Assembly (NCBI GenBank): GCA_017856115.1
Contig: JAFMFM010000003.1
Span: 21,519 to 85,518 of the forward strand
Reading direction: 5' to 3'
DNA from: Actinomycetota bacterium
Lineage (GTDB): Bacteria; Actinomycetota; Acidimicrobiia; Acidimicrobiales; Ilumatobacteraceae
Length of the DNA stretch: 64,000 nt
Shown: positions 35,977 to 44,603 of the stretch, piece after piece
Numbering within the stretch: position 1 is the first letter of the stretch
Layout of the letters: every line of letters begins with the position of its first letter
Translations under genes and position numbers: made by a program
The notes under the pieces: generated by a model
The model's database searches: none
What the model saw: only the letters and a program-made list of their open reading frames with translations
What the model was told of the DNA's origin: nothing

Positions 35977-37289
35977 TTGAGCGTTACTCACTGCCGGAGA
36001 TGGATGCCATCTTCAGCGACACCGCCCGTTTCTCTCGATACCTCGAGATCGAACTGCACGCATTGGATGGTCAAGCAGCGCGTGGAGTGGTTCCGGTTGC
36101 CGCGGCTGCAGCCTGTCGAAATCGCGCGCCAAGCGTCGACGAGGCGTTCGTTGTCGCGGTTGGTGAACGCGAGTCCATCACCAATCACGACGTTGCGGCG
36201 TTCGTTGACGTGGTGCAGGATCGAATCGGTTTGCCGGACGGTGCGTGGGTGCATCACGGACTCACGAGTAGCGACGTGGTCGATACTGCGTGGTGCGCCA
36301 TGTTGCGCGATGCCGCAGAGGTGATCGACACGGCCCTGGCGGAATTGATCGGTGTGCTCGCACGTGAGGCGACGACCCATCGCGACACGGTGATGATCGG
36401 CCGCACACACGGCATCCATGCCGAGCCAACCACGTTCGGGGCGAAGGTGGCGCTGTGGGCGTTGCAGGTCGATCGTGATCGGCGTCGGATGAAGTCCGCC
36501 CACTACACGATTTCCGTCTGCAAACTGTCGGGAGCCGTCGGCACGTATTCCAACATCGACCCCGAAGTGGAACGTCATGTGGGTCAGGCAATGGGACTTC
36601 GGCCGGTTCCCGCCACCCAGGTAATCAGCCGCGACCGCCACGCGGAGTTTCTCTCGGCGTGCGCCAGCATCGCCGGCACCATCGAGATGATTGCGGTGGA
36701 ACTACGCCATCTTCAGCGCACCGAGGTGGCGGAGGTTCGCGAAGGTTTTGCTGCGGGACAAAAGGGCAGCTCGGCGATGCCGCACAAACGCAATCCGATT
36801 TCAGCAGAGACACTCACCGGTTTGGCGCGCGTCGTGCGCGGAAACCTGCAGGCCGGACTACAGAACGTGGCCTTGTGGCACGAGCGCGATATTTCGCACT
36901 CGTCGGTGGAGCGAATCATCCTCCCCGACACCGCGACACTCACGTGTTACATGGTGAAACGGCTCACCCGACTGGTGGCTGAATGGGAGGTCGACGTCGA
37001 ACGGATGCGCACCAACGTGGAATCGACTCACGGTGCGGTGTTCTCCCAATCGGTGTTGCTCGCTCTCGTGCAGGGAGGTATGTCACGCGACGCTGCCTAC
37101 CGCATTGTTCAGGATGCCGCGCGACACTCACACGACACCAAAACCCACTTGCACGACGTACTGGCCGGTATGTCCGAAGTGACTGCCGCCGTCGACCCAG
37201 CGGAGCTTGCGAGAGCCTTCGAGTTGGGTCGTCTCGTACGACACGCAGGACGCGCTGTTGATGCAGTCGTTCAACTTGGCGCGCACTGA
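35973..37289 (+). CDS. purB: Adenylosuccinate lyase
   Basis: PurB releases fumarate twice in purine synthesis: from SAICAR and from adenylosuccinate to give AMP. The 438-residue product has the superfamily signature GSSAMPHKRNPISAE and the upstream motifs HHGLTSSDVVDTA and GRTHGIHAEPTTFG. GTG 35973 overlaps the purA stop and follows GGAGGTCG. Together purA and purB form the IMP-to-AMP branch; pyrE follows after 2 bases. Confidence 0.97.
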   Translation: MIERYSLPEMDAIFSDTARFSRYLEIELHALDGQAARGVVPVAAAAACRNRAPSVDEAFVVAVGERESITNHDVAAFVDVVQDRIGLPDGAWVHHGLTSSDVVDTAWCAMLRDAAEVIDTALAELIGVLAREATTHRDTVMIGRTHGIHAEPTTFGAKVALWALQVDRDRRRMKSAHYTISVCKLSGAVGTYSNIDPEVERHVGQAMGLRPVPATQVISRDRHAEFLSACASIAGTIEMIAVELRHLQRTEVAEVREGFAAGQKGSSAMPHKRNPISAETLTGLARVVRGNLQAGLQNVALWHERDISHSSVERIILPDTATLTCYMVKRLTRLVAEWEVDVERMRTNVESTHGAVFSQSVLLALVQGGMSRDAAYRIVQDAARHSHDTKTHLHDVLAGMSEVTAAVDPAELARAFELGRLVRHAGRAVDAVVQLGAH

Positions 37290-37291
37290 TC

Positions 37292-37861
37292 GTGTCGTCA
37301 CTGCCTCCACTCGAACCCGCACGCGAGGCTTTGCGACGACACGTATTGACGCATTCGCTGAAGACGGGGACCTTCACCCTCAAATCCGGGCGGGCAAGCA
37401 CGTGGTTTCTGGATACGAAACAGACGGCCTGTCGTCCGGACGGCATCGTGCTGGTGGCCGACGTTGCGTTGTCCCTCATTCCACCGGAGGTCACCGCAAT
37501 CGGCGGGTTGACCATGGGTGCCGATCCGGTGGCATTCGGTGTGGCGGCGATTGCCGCATCGCGCGGTCGCAGTCTGCGAAGTTTCAGCGTTCGCAAGGAG
37601 GCCAAGGATCACGGTGTGACCGGCCGCGTTGCCGGAGCACTGCAGCCCGGTGACAAGGTGGCAATCGTCGAGGACACCGTCACTCGTGGCACGTCGCTAT
37701 TCGACGCAGTCGAAGTAGTACGAGCCTTCGGCGCACATCCGGTGTTCATCACGGTGATCGTCGATCGCGGTGGAACATGTGCAGAGATGGCGCGCAGCGC
37801 GAAGATTTCTTACGAGCCGATGCTCACCGCACCGCAACTCGGCTACGACTTTGGTTCGTGA
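37292..37861 (+). CDS. pyrE: Orotate phosphoribosyltransferase
   Basis: PyrE transfers phosphoribose from PRPP to orotate in pyrimidine synthesis. The 189-residue product starts about 20 residues before the FTLKSGRASTWFLDT motif, has SVRKEAKDHGVTGRVAG, and the PRPP-binding loop VAIVEDTVTRGTSLFDAV (second acidic residue kept; Thr in place of the usual second Thr-Gly). GTG 37292 starts 2 bases after purB, so purines and pyrimidine genes form one transcription unit. Confidence 0.94.
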   Translation: MSSLPPLEPAREALRRHVLTHSLKTGTFTLKSGRASTWFLDTKQTACRPDGIVLVADVALSLIPPEVTAIGGLTMGADPVAFGVAAIAASRGRSLRSFSVRKEAKDHGVTGRVAGALQPGDKVAIVEDTVTRGTSLFDAVEVVRAFGAHPVFITVIVDRGGTCAEMARSAKISYEPMLTAPQLGYDFGS

Positions 37862-37914
37862 CCCGTTGGAACAGCGAGTAGCAGTGTCACATGACGCGCC
37901 ACGCTGACGCCTTG

Positions 37915-37987
37915 TGGTCGGGACCGGCGTCGATCCGGTGACCCCGCGCTTTTCAGGCGCGTGCTCTGCCAACTGAGCTACCCGACC
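37915..37987 (-). tRNA. tRNA-Phe (anticodon GAA)
   Basis: The minus strand folds with acceptor stem GGTCGGG/CCCGACC, D arm, anticodon stem CGCGC/GCGCG around loop CTGAAAA (anticodon GAA), and a T arm with GATCGACGC. CCA is not encoded. It is the last of a three-tRNA cluster. Confidence 0.95.
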
Positions 37988-38012
37988 ATGATTCGGTGTT
38001 GCCACCGTCTCG

Positions 38013-38087
38013 CGGTCCCGACGGGATTTGAACCCGCGACCTCCGGCTTGACAGGCCGGCGTGAACTCCAAACTTCACCACGGGACC
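38013..38087 (-). tRNA. tRNA-Asp (anticodon GTC)
   Basis: The minus strand folds with acceptor stem GGTCCCG/CGGGACC, anticodon stem CCGGC/GCCGG around loop CTGTCAA (anticodon GTC), and a T arm with GGTTCAAATCC. CCA is not encoded. It lies 25 bp from tRNA-Phe. Confidence 0.95.
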
Positions 38088-38113
38088 AGATTCGTTTCCG
38101 AAACCGATCTTTG

Positions 38114-38186
38114 CACCCCCAACGGGATTCGAACCCGTGCCGCCACCTTGAAAGGGTGGTGTCCTAGGCCTCTAGACGATGGGGGC
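38114..38186 (-). tRNA. tRNA-Glu (anticodon TTC)
   Basis: The minus strand folds with acceptor stem GCCCCCA/TGGGGGT (one G-T pair), anticodon stem CCACC/GGTGG around loop CTTTCAA (anticodon TTC), and a T arm with GGTTCGAATCC. It is the first transcribed of the Glu-Asp-Phe cluster. CCA is not encoded. Confidence 0.95.
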
Positions 38187-38274
38187 AAGGAATTTGAATT
38201 CGTTGGAAGAGCATCTGAAATCTACCAGCGCAATTCACGGGTTGCTCTGGCCACCGACGCGCTGCCACGGTCGA

Positions 38275-38745
38275 TTATCCGAGGTATTGGAGAGCCGTGT
38301 GCAGCAGCCAGCCGAGGTAGTCGTACACCTCGCGTTGTGCGGCGGTCGGGTCATCTTCCCCCACGTCGTCTGCTTCATCTTCGCTTACGTCCAGGATGGT
38401 TCCCAGCACGAGACGCATCGCATTGATTGCCCGAACGAATTGCTCGAGATCGCCTTGATTGAACACTCGTTGTGGTGTGAGTAGCGAGAGCGTGTCGTCA
38501 ATCGCTGCAACGTGGGAGTCGGCAAGGTCCGCATGGGTGAATCTCCGGTATTCCTGATTGCGCCGTTCATCATTGTGGTACGCGGTCGGAAACAGTCGTT
38601 TCATGTGAGAAGCCAGTTCGTTCTCGGACGTGGACTTGGCCCGCACGAGTTCGTGACGTAGTTCGCCGAGAAGCTGGACGAGGACGTTGCGCGAGTGATC
38701 GTCGATCGTGAGCTGCAGTCCACCCTCTGCGCGTTCGAAACTCAC
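38275..38745 (-). CDS. DUF2017 family protein
   Basis: This 156-residue cytosolic protein is of the actinobacterial DUF2017 type, regularly found next to clpS. It is largely helical ([17 protein letters not shown] at about 23-40; [20 protein letters not shown] near 110; ending [17 protein letters not shown]). GTG 38745 is chosen because it overlaps the clpS stop as GTGA (38742-38745); an upstream in-frame GTG would lie inside clpS. Its function is unknown; the coupling suggests a link with ClpS-ClpCP proteolysis. Confidence 0.88.
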   Translation of the reverse strand: MSFERAEGGLQLTIDDHSRNVLVQLLGELRHELVRAKSTSENELASHMKRLFPTAYHNDERRNQEYRRFTHADLADSHVAAIDDTLSLLTPQRVFNQGDLEQFVRAINAMRLVLGTILDVSEDEADDVGEDDPTAAQREVYDYLGWLLHTALQYLG

Positions 38746-39023
38746 GCGTCGTCTCGCTGCATCGTGGCCCACAGACCGTGTTCGTGCAGGCGCTGAACGT
38801 CGACTTCGGCACGCTCACGTGTTCCGTTTGAGACGACCGCACGACCTTTCTCGTGCACGTCCAACATCAATGCGGTGGCCTTCTCGAGGCTGTAACCGAA
38901 GAGCTTCTGAAATACCCACGTCACGTATGCCATGAGATTGATCGGATCGTTCCAGACGATGACCACCCACGGCCGGTCGAGATCGACGATGTCGTCCGGC
39001 TTGACTTCAGTCACCGTTGCCAT
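38742..39023 (-). CDS. clpS: ATP-dependent Clp protease adaptor ClpS
   Basis: ClpS delivers N-degron substrates to the Clp unfoldase. The 93-residue product has the core [23 protein letters not shown] with the substrate-pocket Asn-Asp, and the Met and His that line the pocket ([14 protein letters not shown]). ATG 39023 fits the family; the upstream open frame is a shadow. It is coupled to DUF2017 and diverges from ctaB. Confidence 0.95.
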   Translation of the reverse strand: MATVTEVKPDDIVDLDRPWVVIVWNDPINLMAYVTWVFQKLFGYSLEKATALMLDVHEKGRAVVSNGTRERAEVDVQRLHEHGLWATMQRDDA

Positions 39024-39073
39024 GCTTCCAGTGTGCCGAGTGGAGGTGCGGGGGTGGAAGCCTCGTAGCCTTC

Positions 39074-40012
39074 GTGCGCGTGGTGCTGAGTCGTCCGTTC
39101 GTTCCGTCGCGACTGGCCAAAGCGTTTTCACACGTCGGCTCTCGTCCAGCGCGTACGACGATCGGCGCATACGTGGCACTGACCAAACCGCGAATCATCG
39201 AGTTACTGCTCATCACCACGATTCCCGCGATGGTGCTGGCGAAAGGGGGCTGGCCCGACACGTGGCTCGTGGTGTGGACGGTGATCGGCGGGTCATTGGC
39301 GGCGGGTGGAGCGAATGCAATCAATATGTACATCGATCGCGATATCGACCAGTTGATGGCTCGCACTCGAAGTCGACCGTTGGTTACGGGAAAGGTCTCG
39401 CCACGTAACGCCCTGGTGTTTGCAATTGCACTCGAGGTGTTGGCATTCGTCGTGCTGGCGTTGTCGTCCAACGTACTCGCGGGAACCCTTGCCGTCTCGG
39501 CCACGTTGTTCTATGTATTCGTCTATTCCTTGTGGCTGAAGCGCACCTCTCGTCAGAACATCGTCATTGGGGGTGCAGCCGGTGCGGCACCGGTGTTGGT
39601 CGGTTGGGCCTCGGTCACTGACTCGTTGTCGTGGTCGGCGGTGGTGCTGTTCCTGGTGATCTTCCTGTGGACACCTCCGCATTTCTGGGCACTGGCGATT
39701 CGCCACGCCGATGAGTACAAGGCCGCATCCGTGCCGATGCTCCCCGTGGTGGAAACAACCGCTCGAACGGTGCGCACGATGGGGTGGTATGCCGTCGCCG
39801 TCACGGTGACTTCGTTGACGCTCATCCCGGTGAACGACATGGGTGTCATTTACGGTGTCATGTCCGCGGTGTTGGGCATCGTGTTCATCGCCCTCACGTT
39901 CGGTCTTGGAAAAGCCCCCACCATGTCTCAGGCCATGCGGGTGTTCACGTTTTCCATCACCTACCTGACGCTGTTGTTTCTTGCAGCGATGATCGACGTG
40001 CTCGTGCGCTAG
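39074..40012 (+). CDS. ctaB: Protoheme IX farnesyltransferase (heme O synthase)
   Basis: CtaB attaches a farnesyl chain to heme B, giving heme O, the precursor of heme A for aa3-type oxidase. The 312-residue membrane protein has the UbiA-family motif [23 protein letters not shown] and a second one in [15 protein letters not shown], with nine hydrophobic segments. GTG 39074 is the likely start; the family begins just before [17 protein letters not shown]. Heme A synthase (ctaA) is not in the window. It heads the oxidase region. Confidence 0.93.
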   Translation: MRVVLSRPFVPSRLAKAFSHVGSRPARTTIGAYVALTKPRIIELLLITTIPAMVLAKGGWPDTWLVVWTVIGGSLAAGGANAINMYIDRDIDQLMARTRSRPLVTGKVSPRNALVFAIALEVLAFVVLALSSNVLAGTLAVSATLFYVFVYSLWLKRTSRQNIVIGGAAGAAPVLVGWASVTDSLSWSAVVLFLVIFLWTPPHFWALAIRHADEYKAASVPMLPVVETTARTVRTMGWYAVAVTVTSLTLIPVNDMGVIYGVMSAVLGIVFIALTFGLGKAPTMSQAMRVFTFSITYLTLLFLAAMIDVLVR

Positions 40013-40111
40013 TTCGCGCACGTGTTTCGTACCGCGGTGCACTCTGCGTGGCTCAATCGGTGCCGAGATATCGGTCCAAACTCGCAAACTGAGTAGCCTT
40101 GACCCGTGGTG

Positions 40112-41605
40112 ATGACGGCTACGCAAGCGCAATCCGCGACGGGTTCGGTTGCCGTCTCGACGAGTCCCCTTGGCGCAGTTGCTCGCTGGGTGACCCTGGC
40201 AGATCACGTCCGAATTGGCATGTCGCTTGCGCTCGGCGCGGCATTGTGGCTGGCAATTGCCGCCGTGGTGGGTGTCGTGCTCGGGGTCGAGCGTTTCGAT
40301 GTCGGCGCATCGGTGGTCAACGCCGATGCCCATATCCAGTTGTTCTCGGTGCATCAATTTGCATTGGTATTCGGTGTGGCCGCCCCGTTGATGCTGGGTA
40401 TCGCGCTCTGGAGCGTGCCTTCCCAACTGCACGCATCGAACATCTCGCTACCACGCCTCGCGGCTTTCGGATGGTGGGCCTGGCTCGCCGGCAGCATCAC
40501 GGTGTTGGTGTCGTACCTCGGGAACGGCGGTCCTGGTGGCGGCAGCGAGCGCTACGTCGAGACGTACCTGCTTGGCCTTGGCCTCGTCATGCTCGGGCTC
40601 GTTGCTCTCGCGATCTCGCTCGCCACCACCGTGCTGACACGTCGCAACGGGTTACCACTCTCGGCCATTTCTCTCGGCGCCTTCAGCGCCGTCGTCGGTG
40701 CGCTCGGAATGGTGCTGACATTGCCGGTTGCGATCGGCACCATCGTTTATCTGTGGGTCGACTACACGAATGCGCGAGTTGCGTTCGGTGGAGCCGGCCT
40801 CATCGATTCATGGCTCGGTTGGACCATGCGTGAGCCGCAGACGCTTTTGTACGTGGCGCCGGCCTTGGGAGTGCTTGGTGATGCCGCGGTTCGCACCGCC
40901 AAGTCGCGACAGCCGTTGCGAGGCGTGATGCTTACCGCAATGGGAATCGCGGCCACGGTGATCCTGAGTTCTGTTACCCAACAGGCTCACGTATTCACCG
41001 TCGGTACCTCACCGTCGGAGACACTGGCTTCCTTCGTGCCCTACGCGCTGTTCAACGTGGTGCCACTCCTTGCCCCAGTCGTGGTGATTTTGCTGTCGCT
41101 CCTGGCACTCAAGGCGGGTACGCCGTCCCTCTCAGGCGCGTTTGTTGCAGCATTCCTCGGGGTTGGAATGATCTTCACCGGGTTGGTTGGTTCCGCGGCC
41201 ATGCACCTTGATGTACTCGATCTGGTAGGCACCGTCTTTGGTGAGGCAGCTCTCGTGTACGTGGTGTACGGCGCGGTACTGGCGTCCATCGGAGCAGTCG
41301 CTCTGCATGCCGGAGCCGTTACCGGCAAGGCCCTGCCGGATCTTCCCGTGACATTGTTGGCATTGCTCGGAGTAGCGGCCACCGTGCTCGCGTCACTTCC
41401 GCATTACATTGCCGGGCTGCTGGATCAACCCCGAGCGGCTGCGGTGGGTTACGACGACTCTGGCATCGTCGGCATCGCGAACATCGCAACCTCACTCGGG
41501 CATGCATTGATGCTGTTGGTGCTGATCGCATTCATTGGATTGTTCGTCTCGTCCCGTCGGTCTGCTGCGATTGCGGATCGTTATCGAGTGGAGGCTTCGG
41601 CATGA
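40112..41605 (+). CDS. COX1-like membrane protein lacking oxidase metal ligands
   Basis: This 497-residue, about 12-TM protein is homologous to heme-copper oxidase subunit I. Its segment VNADAHIQLFSVHQFALVFG, then VPSQLHAS and PRLAAFGWWAWLAGSI, aligns closely with ctaD at 44604. By-eye alignment shows the CuB His and cross-linked Tyr (GHPEVY in CtaD) replaced by REPQTL (about 240-245), and the HH pair replaced by AH (His293 only). The heme ligands in AHFHY are replaced by AALVY (about 379-383). Only the first heme-a histidine (His81) remains. It is therefore unlikely to reduce oxygen. Start could also be GTG 40106. It is coupled to the next gene by an ATGA overlap. Confidence 0.85.
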   Translation: MTATQAQSATGSVAVSTSPLGAVARWVTLADHVRIGMSLALGAALWLAIAAVVGVVLGVERFDVGASVVNADAHIQLFSVHQFALVFGVAAPLMLGIALWSVPSQLHASNISLPRLAAFGWWAWLAGSITVLVSYLGNGGPGGGSERYVETYLLGLGLVMLGLVALAISLATTVLTRRNGLPLSAISLGAFSAVVGALGMVLTLPVAIGTIVYLWVDYTNARVAFGGAGLIDSWLGWTMREPQTLLYVAPALGVLGDAAVRTAKSRQPLRGVMLTAMGIAATVILSSVTQQAHVFTVGTSPSETLASFVPYALFNVVPLLAPVVVILLSLLALKAGTPSLSGAFVAAFLGVGMIFTGLVGSAAMHLDVLDLVGTVFGEAALVYVVYGAVLASIGAVALHAGAVTGKALPDLPVTLLALLGVAATVLASLPHYIAGLLDQPRAAAVGYDDSGIVGIANIATSLGHALMLLVLIAFIGLFVSSRRSAAIADRYRVEASA

Positions 41606-42207
41606 CCGCCCCTGCACTGACGGCCGGCCCCGCACGCCGAACCAGCACGGTTCTCGTGGCCAGCGCGCTCGTTGCGGCAGGCGCCGCCGCGCTCATGGGT
41701 GGAATGTTGGCGATGTGGCTGCAGTTCCGCGCGAATGCGCCCACGCGTGTCGCGAGCGATGGCGTGTCGCTCATCAAGGACTGGTTGAAGAAGGACGTTG
41801 CGATTCCCGAAGTGGCATCCAACACCATGATGTTCACGTTCGTCATCGCGTGTGTCATGGCGCAATGGGCGGTGTATTCGGCGCGACGTGGCGACAAGTC
41901 GCACACCACGTTGGCACTGGCGGTCACGCTGTTCACCGGTCTGGCGATTCTGAACGCCCAAGTGGCCCTGTGGATGCAAATCGACATCGTGTTGCGTAAT
42001 GATGCGTACGAAACGATGTTCTATACGGTCACCGGCACGATGTTCGCCATCGTGGCAAGCGCCATGGTGTACTCCCTGGTCGCGATGTTCCGGGTACTCG
42101 CGGGTCGTACGGGTGACCACGATGTTCTCACGGGCCACGCTCTCTATTGGTATGCCGTGTCGGGCATGTTTGCCGCGATGTGGTTCGTCGTCTACGTACA
42201 GAAGTAA
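41602..42207 (+). CDS. COX3-like membrane protein
   Basis: This 201-residue protein has five hydrophobic helices and aligns along its length with subunit III at 46600. Matching segments are IPEVASNTMMFTFVIA with IPFTSVSSFVLLM, MFYTVTGTMFAIV with FYTLTGFHGVHV, and ALYWYAVSGMFAAMWFVVYV with LYWHFVDIVWIIIFTLVYL. The usual FHGxHV histidines are replaced by TMFAIV. It starts at ATG 41602, overlapping the COX1-like stop, and the two probably form one complex. Function is unknown. Confidence 0.82.
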   Translation: MTAPALTAGPARRTSTVLVASALVAAGAAALMGGMLAMWLQFRANAPTRVASDGVSLIKDWLKKDVAIPEVASNTMMFTFVIACVMAQWAVYSARRGDKSHTTLALAVTLFTGLAILNAQVALWMQIDIVLRNDAYETMFYTVTGTMFAIVASAMVYSLVAMFRVLAGRTGDHDVLTGHALYWYAVSGMFAAMWFVVYVQK

Positions 42208-42210
42208 CCC

Positions 42211-43344
42211 ATGTTCAAGGTCGGCTCGAAACTCTTCCTCGGTCTCACCGGCTTCGCGGCACTCACCCTTGTTGCGTACCTGATCTTCGTCGAACGTTTG
42301 GCTCTCGGCGGGGTAGCCCTCAGCGTGGTGTTTGCAGTGCTCGTCGGTCTGTCGGCAGTGATCATCATGATCAACGACGGCGACAGCGAAGTGCAGCCAC
42401 GCGACGTGTCGTTGGTTCGTGCATCCATGTGGCCGCTCGTAACGGTCGTCGGGTTCGTGCTGCTCATCCTGGGTCTGGTGGTGGCTCAGGTGTACTTCAT
42501 CTTCGGCATCGTGGTGGTGTTGGCGGCACTCACCGAGTGGCTCGTTCAGGCATGGAGCGAATCTGCCTCCGACGATGCAGCGCACAACGAGTCCGCCCGA
42601 CGTCGACTGCTGCATCCGATCGAGTTTCCGGTCATTGCCACCCTCGGTCTCGGCGTGATCATCTTCGCCTTCTCGCGAATCATGTTGGCGATATCGAAGA
42701 GTGCCGGCGCCGTCGCGTTCATCGTGTTGTCGTCACTCGTCCTGCTCGTCGGAGCAATCGTTGCATTGCGACCCGCCCTCAAGTCGGCGCTCGTGAGCGG
42801 CATCTGCGTGGCGGGTGCGGTTGGCATCGTTGTTGGCGGAATTGCCGGACAGGGTGCCGGCCTACGCACCGAGCTTGCCGAAGCGGCGGCCGAGGGTCAC
42901 TTCCTGCATCGTGAGTGTGGCGAGGAGAAGTCCAAGTACTTCGACAAGAAGGCGATGAAGACCATCTCGCTGCGCACCAACCCGGTTGCCATCGTCGAAC
43001 TCCGTGGCGGAGTACTGTCCGCCATCATGACCGGCTTCAATGAACCGCAGAAGATAGTCAGCGTTCCGCGCGGCAATCCGGTGACGTTCATCTTCCGTAA
43101 CTTCGATGACGCTGAGCGGCGCATGGTGGCTTCACTGGGAACCGCGATGGCGGCCGGAGCCGAAACGTCCACCGAGAAGGAGGGTCACTCGGATTCCAAC
43201 GAGACGTGCACGCAGTTGATTCCCCAGGGGGCAGAGCAGGCACTCACGGTCACCTACGCCAAGCCATCAATTGCACAAGAGGATCCACTTACCCTGACGG
43301 TCCCCGGAGTGACGGGTCAAGCCATCGAAGTGGTGGTGCCGTGA
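42211..43344 (+). CDS. Seven-helix membrane protein with exported beta-rich C-terminal domain
   Basis: This 377-residue protein of no recognised family has about seven TM helices in residues 1-215 (for example KLFLGLTGFAALTLVAYLIF near the start and GVIIFAFSRIMLAI near 150). A C-terminal exported domain follows (about 225-377). That domain contains VSVPRGNPVTFIFRNFDD, a pattern seen in cupredoxin folds, and two cysteines (HRECGEE and ETCTQL), but no His-Cys-His-Met copper site is evident. The N-terminal pair of helices recalls actinobacterial oxidase subunit IV. Its stop overlaps ctaC (GTGA, 43341-43344), so it is translationally tied to the genuine oxidase operon. Confidence 0.8.
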   Translation: MFKVGSKLFLGLTGFAALTLVAYLIFVERLALGGVALSVVFAVLVGLSAVIIMINDGDSEVQPRDVSLVRASMWPLVTVVGFVLLILGLVVAQVYFIFGIVVVLAALTEWLVQAWSESASDDAAHNESARRRLLHPIEFPVIATLGLGVIIFAFSRIMLAISKSAGAVAFIVLSSLVLLVGAIVALRPALKSALVSGICVAGAVGIVVGGIAGQGAGLRTELAEAAAEGHFLHRECGEEKSKYFDKKAMKTISLRTNPVAIVELRGGVLSAIMTGFNEPQKIVSVPRGNPVTFIFRNFDDAERRMVASLGTAMAAGAETSTEKEGHSDSNETCTQLIPQGAEQALTVTYAKPSIAQEDPLTLTVPGVTGQAIEVVVP

Positions 43345-44594
43345 ATCACCGAAGCTCGAACGAAACGCCCGCTGTCGGTCGCCTTAGCGTTGCGAGGGTG
43401 AAGGCTCGCCGATTCGGTCAATGCGCACTCGTTGCCACCGGCGCGATCGCACTGCTTGGTTCCTGCGCCACCAATGCGCCACAGGACACCTGGCAGCCCA
43501 AGGGCCCCAACGCAAAGATGATCGACGATCTGCAGCAGCCGGTGTTCGCGGTGGCCGGCATCATCGGCATCATCGTGTCCGTTGCCGTTGCGTACGTGAT
43601 TTGGCGATACAAGGACCGCGGACAGCCGATTCCGGAACAGACGCACGGTAAACCGGCCCTGGAGATCACCCTCACGGTGATTCCAGCGCTCATCTTGGCG
43701 GTGGTTGGCGTCTTTACGTTCCGCGTCATCTTCGATCTGGCACGAACCGACGACACTCAACTCGTCATCAACGTCACGGGTCAGCAATGGTGGTGGGAGT
43801 ACGACTACCCCGTGCAGAACGAGTGGGGCATCACCCAACCCATCATTTCCTCCGGACAACTCGTGATGCCGGCGGGCACGAAGGTGCTCCTGCGCGAAAC
43901 CAGTCGCGACGTCATCCATTCCTATTGGATTCCTGCGCTCAACGGCAAGCGTGATGCGGTGCCCGGGCGAATCCACACCCTTCGACTCGAGGCTGACGAG
44001 CCGGGCATCTATGCCGGTCAGTGCACCGAATTCTGTGGTCTTTCCCACGCGAACATGCGCATGGAAGCCGTTGCGCTCTCGAAGGAGGACTTCGCGAGGT
44101 GGATCGCCAACCAGCAAGCCGCGTATCAGGCGCCTGCCGAGGGCACCCTTGCCAAGGAAGGCGAAGCAGTGTTCCTCAACCAGTGTGTGCGCTGCCATCA
44201 AGTCGACGGGTTGAAGCGTCCGGACGGAACCCTGGCAATTGCTGCACCTGATGAAAACGTGTGGTCCGGTGCCGCACCGAATCTCACGAAACTGATGACT
44301 CGAAACACGTTTGCCGGAGCCATGTTCGACCTCCTGCGAGATGCGTGTCGCGACGACGTCTGGAAGGCGGACAGTGCGGAGTTCGGCGTGAAATATCTCG
44401 CCGGTGTCGACGAGGCGTGTCTCAATGTGAACGATCTTCGTGCGTGGTTGCGCAATGCGCCGGAAGTGAAACCAATGTATGCCAACCCGGCACTTCTCAC
44501 CGAAACCAACGGCAAGTATCGCGGCATGCCGAATCTTGGACTCAGCGAATCCGATATCGACAAGCTCGTTGCCTACCTGCTCACGCTGAAATAG
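43341..44594 (+). CDS. ctaC: Cytochrome c oxidase subunit II fused to cytochrome c
   Basis: Subunit II takes electrons from cytochrome c through its CuA centre. The 417-residue protein has a lipoprotein signal (GAIALLGSC, Cys42), two TM helices (about 66-90 and 103-128), and VTGQQWWWEYDYP. The CuA site VIHSYWIPAL...GQCTEFCGLSHANM follows, with two Cys, two His, Glu and Met. A cytochrome c domain with CVRCHQVDG is fused at the C-terminus, as in caa3 oxidases, with a large insertion before the final methionine region RGMPNLGLSE. The start GTG 43341 overlaps the previous stop. Confidence 0.96.
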   Translation: MNHRSSNETPAVGRLSVARVKARRFGQCALVATGAIALLGSCATNAPQDTWQPKGPNAKMIDDLQQPVFAVAGIIGIIVSVAVAYVIWRYKDRGQPIPEQTHGKPALEITLTVIPALILAVVGVFTFRVIFDLARTDDTQLVINVTGQQWWWEYDYPVQNEWGITQPIISSGQLVMPAGTKVLLRETSRDVIHSYWIPALNGKRDAVPGRIHTLRLEADEPGIYAGQCTEFCGLSHANMRMEAVALSKEDFARWIANQQAAYQAPAEGTLAKEGEAVFLNQCVRCHQVDGLKRPDGTLAIAAPDENVWSGAAPNLTKLMTRNTFAGAMFDLLRDACRDDVWKADSAEFGVKYLAGVDEACLNVNDLRAWLRNAPEVKPMYANPALLTETNGKYRGMPNLGLSESDIDKLVAYLLTLK

Positions 44595-44603
44595 GAGATC
44601 ACC

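Noticed and set aside
39293..40432. 379-codon open frame on the minus strand
   Set aside because: It is antisense to ctaB and the start of the COX1-like gene, and rich in His, Arg and Gln as expected of a shadow.
41581..42615. 344-codon open frame on the minus strand
   Set aside because: It is antisense to the COX3-like gene and its neighbours. The membrane-protein reading on the plus strand, with coupled starts, is far better.
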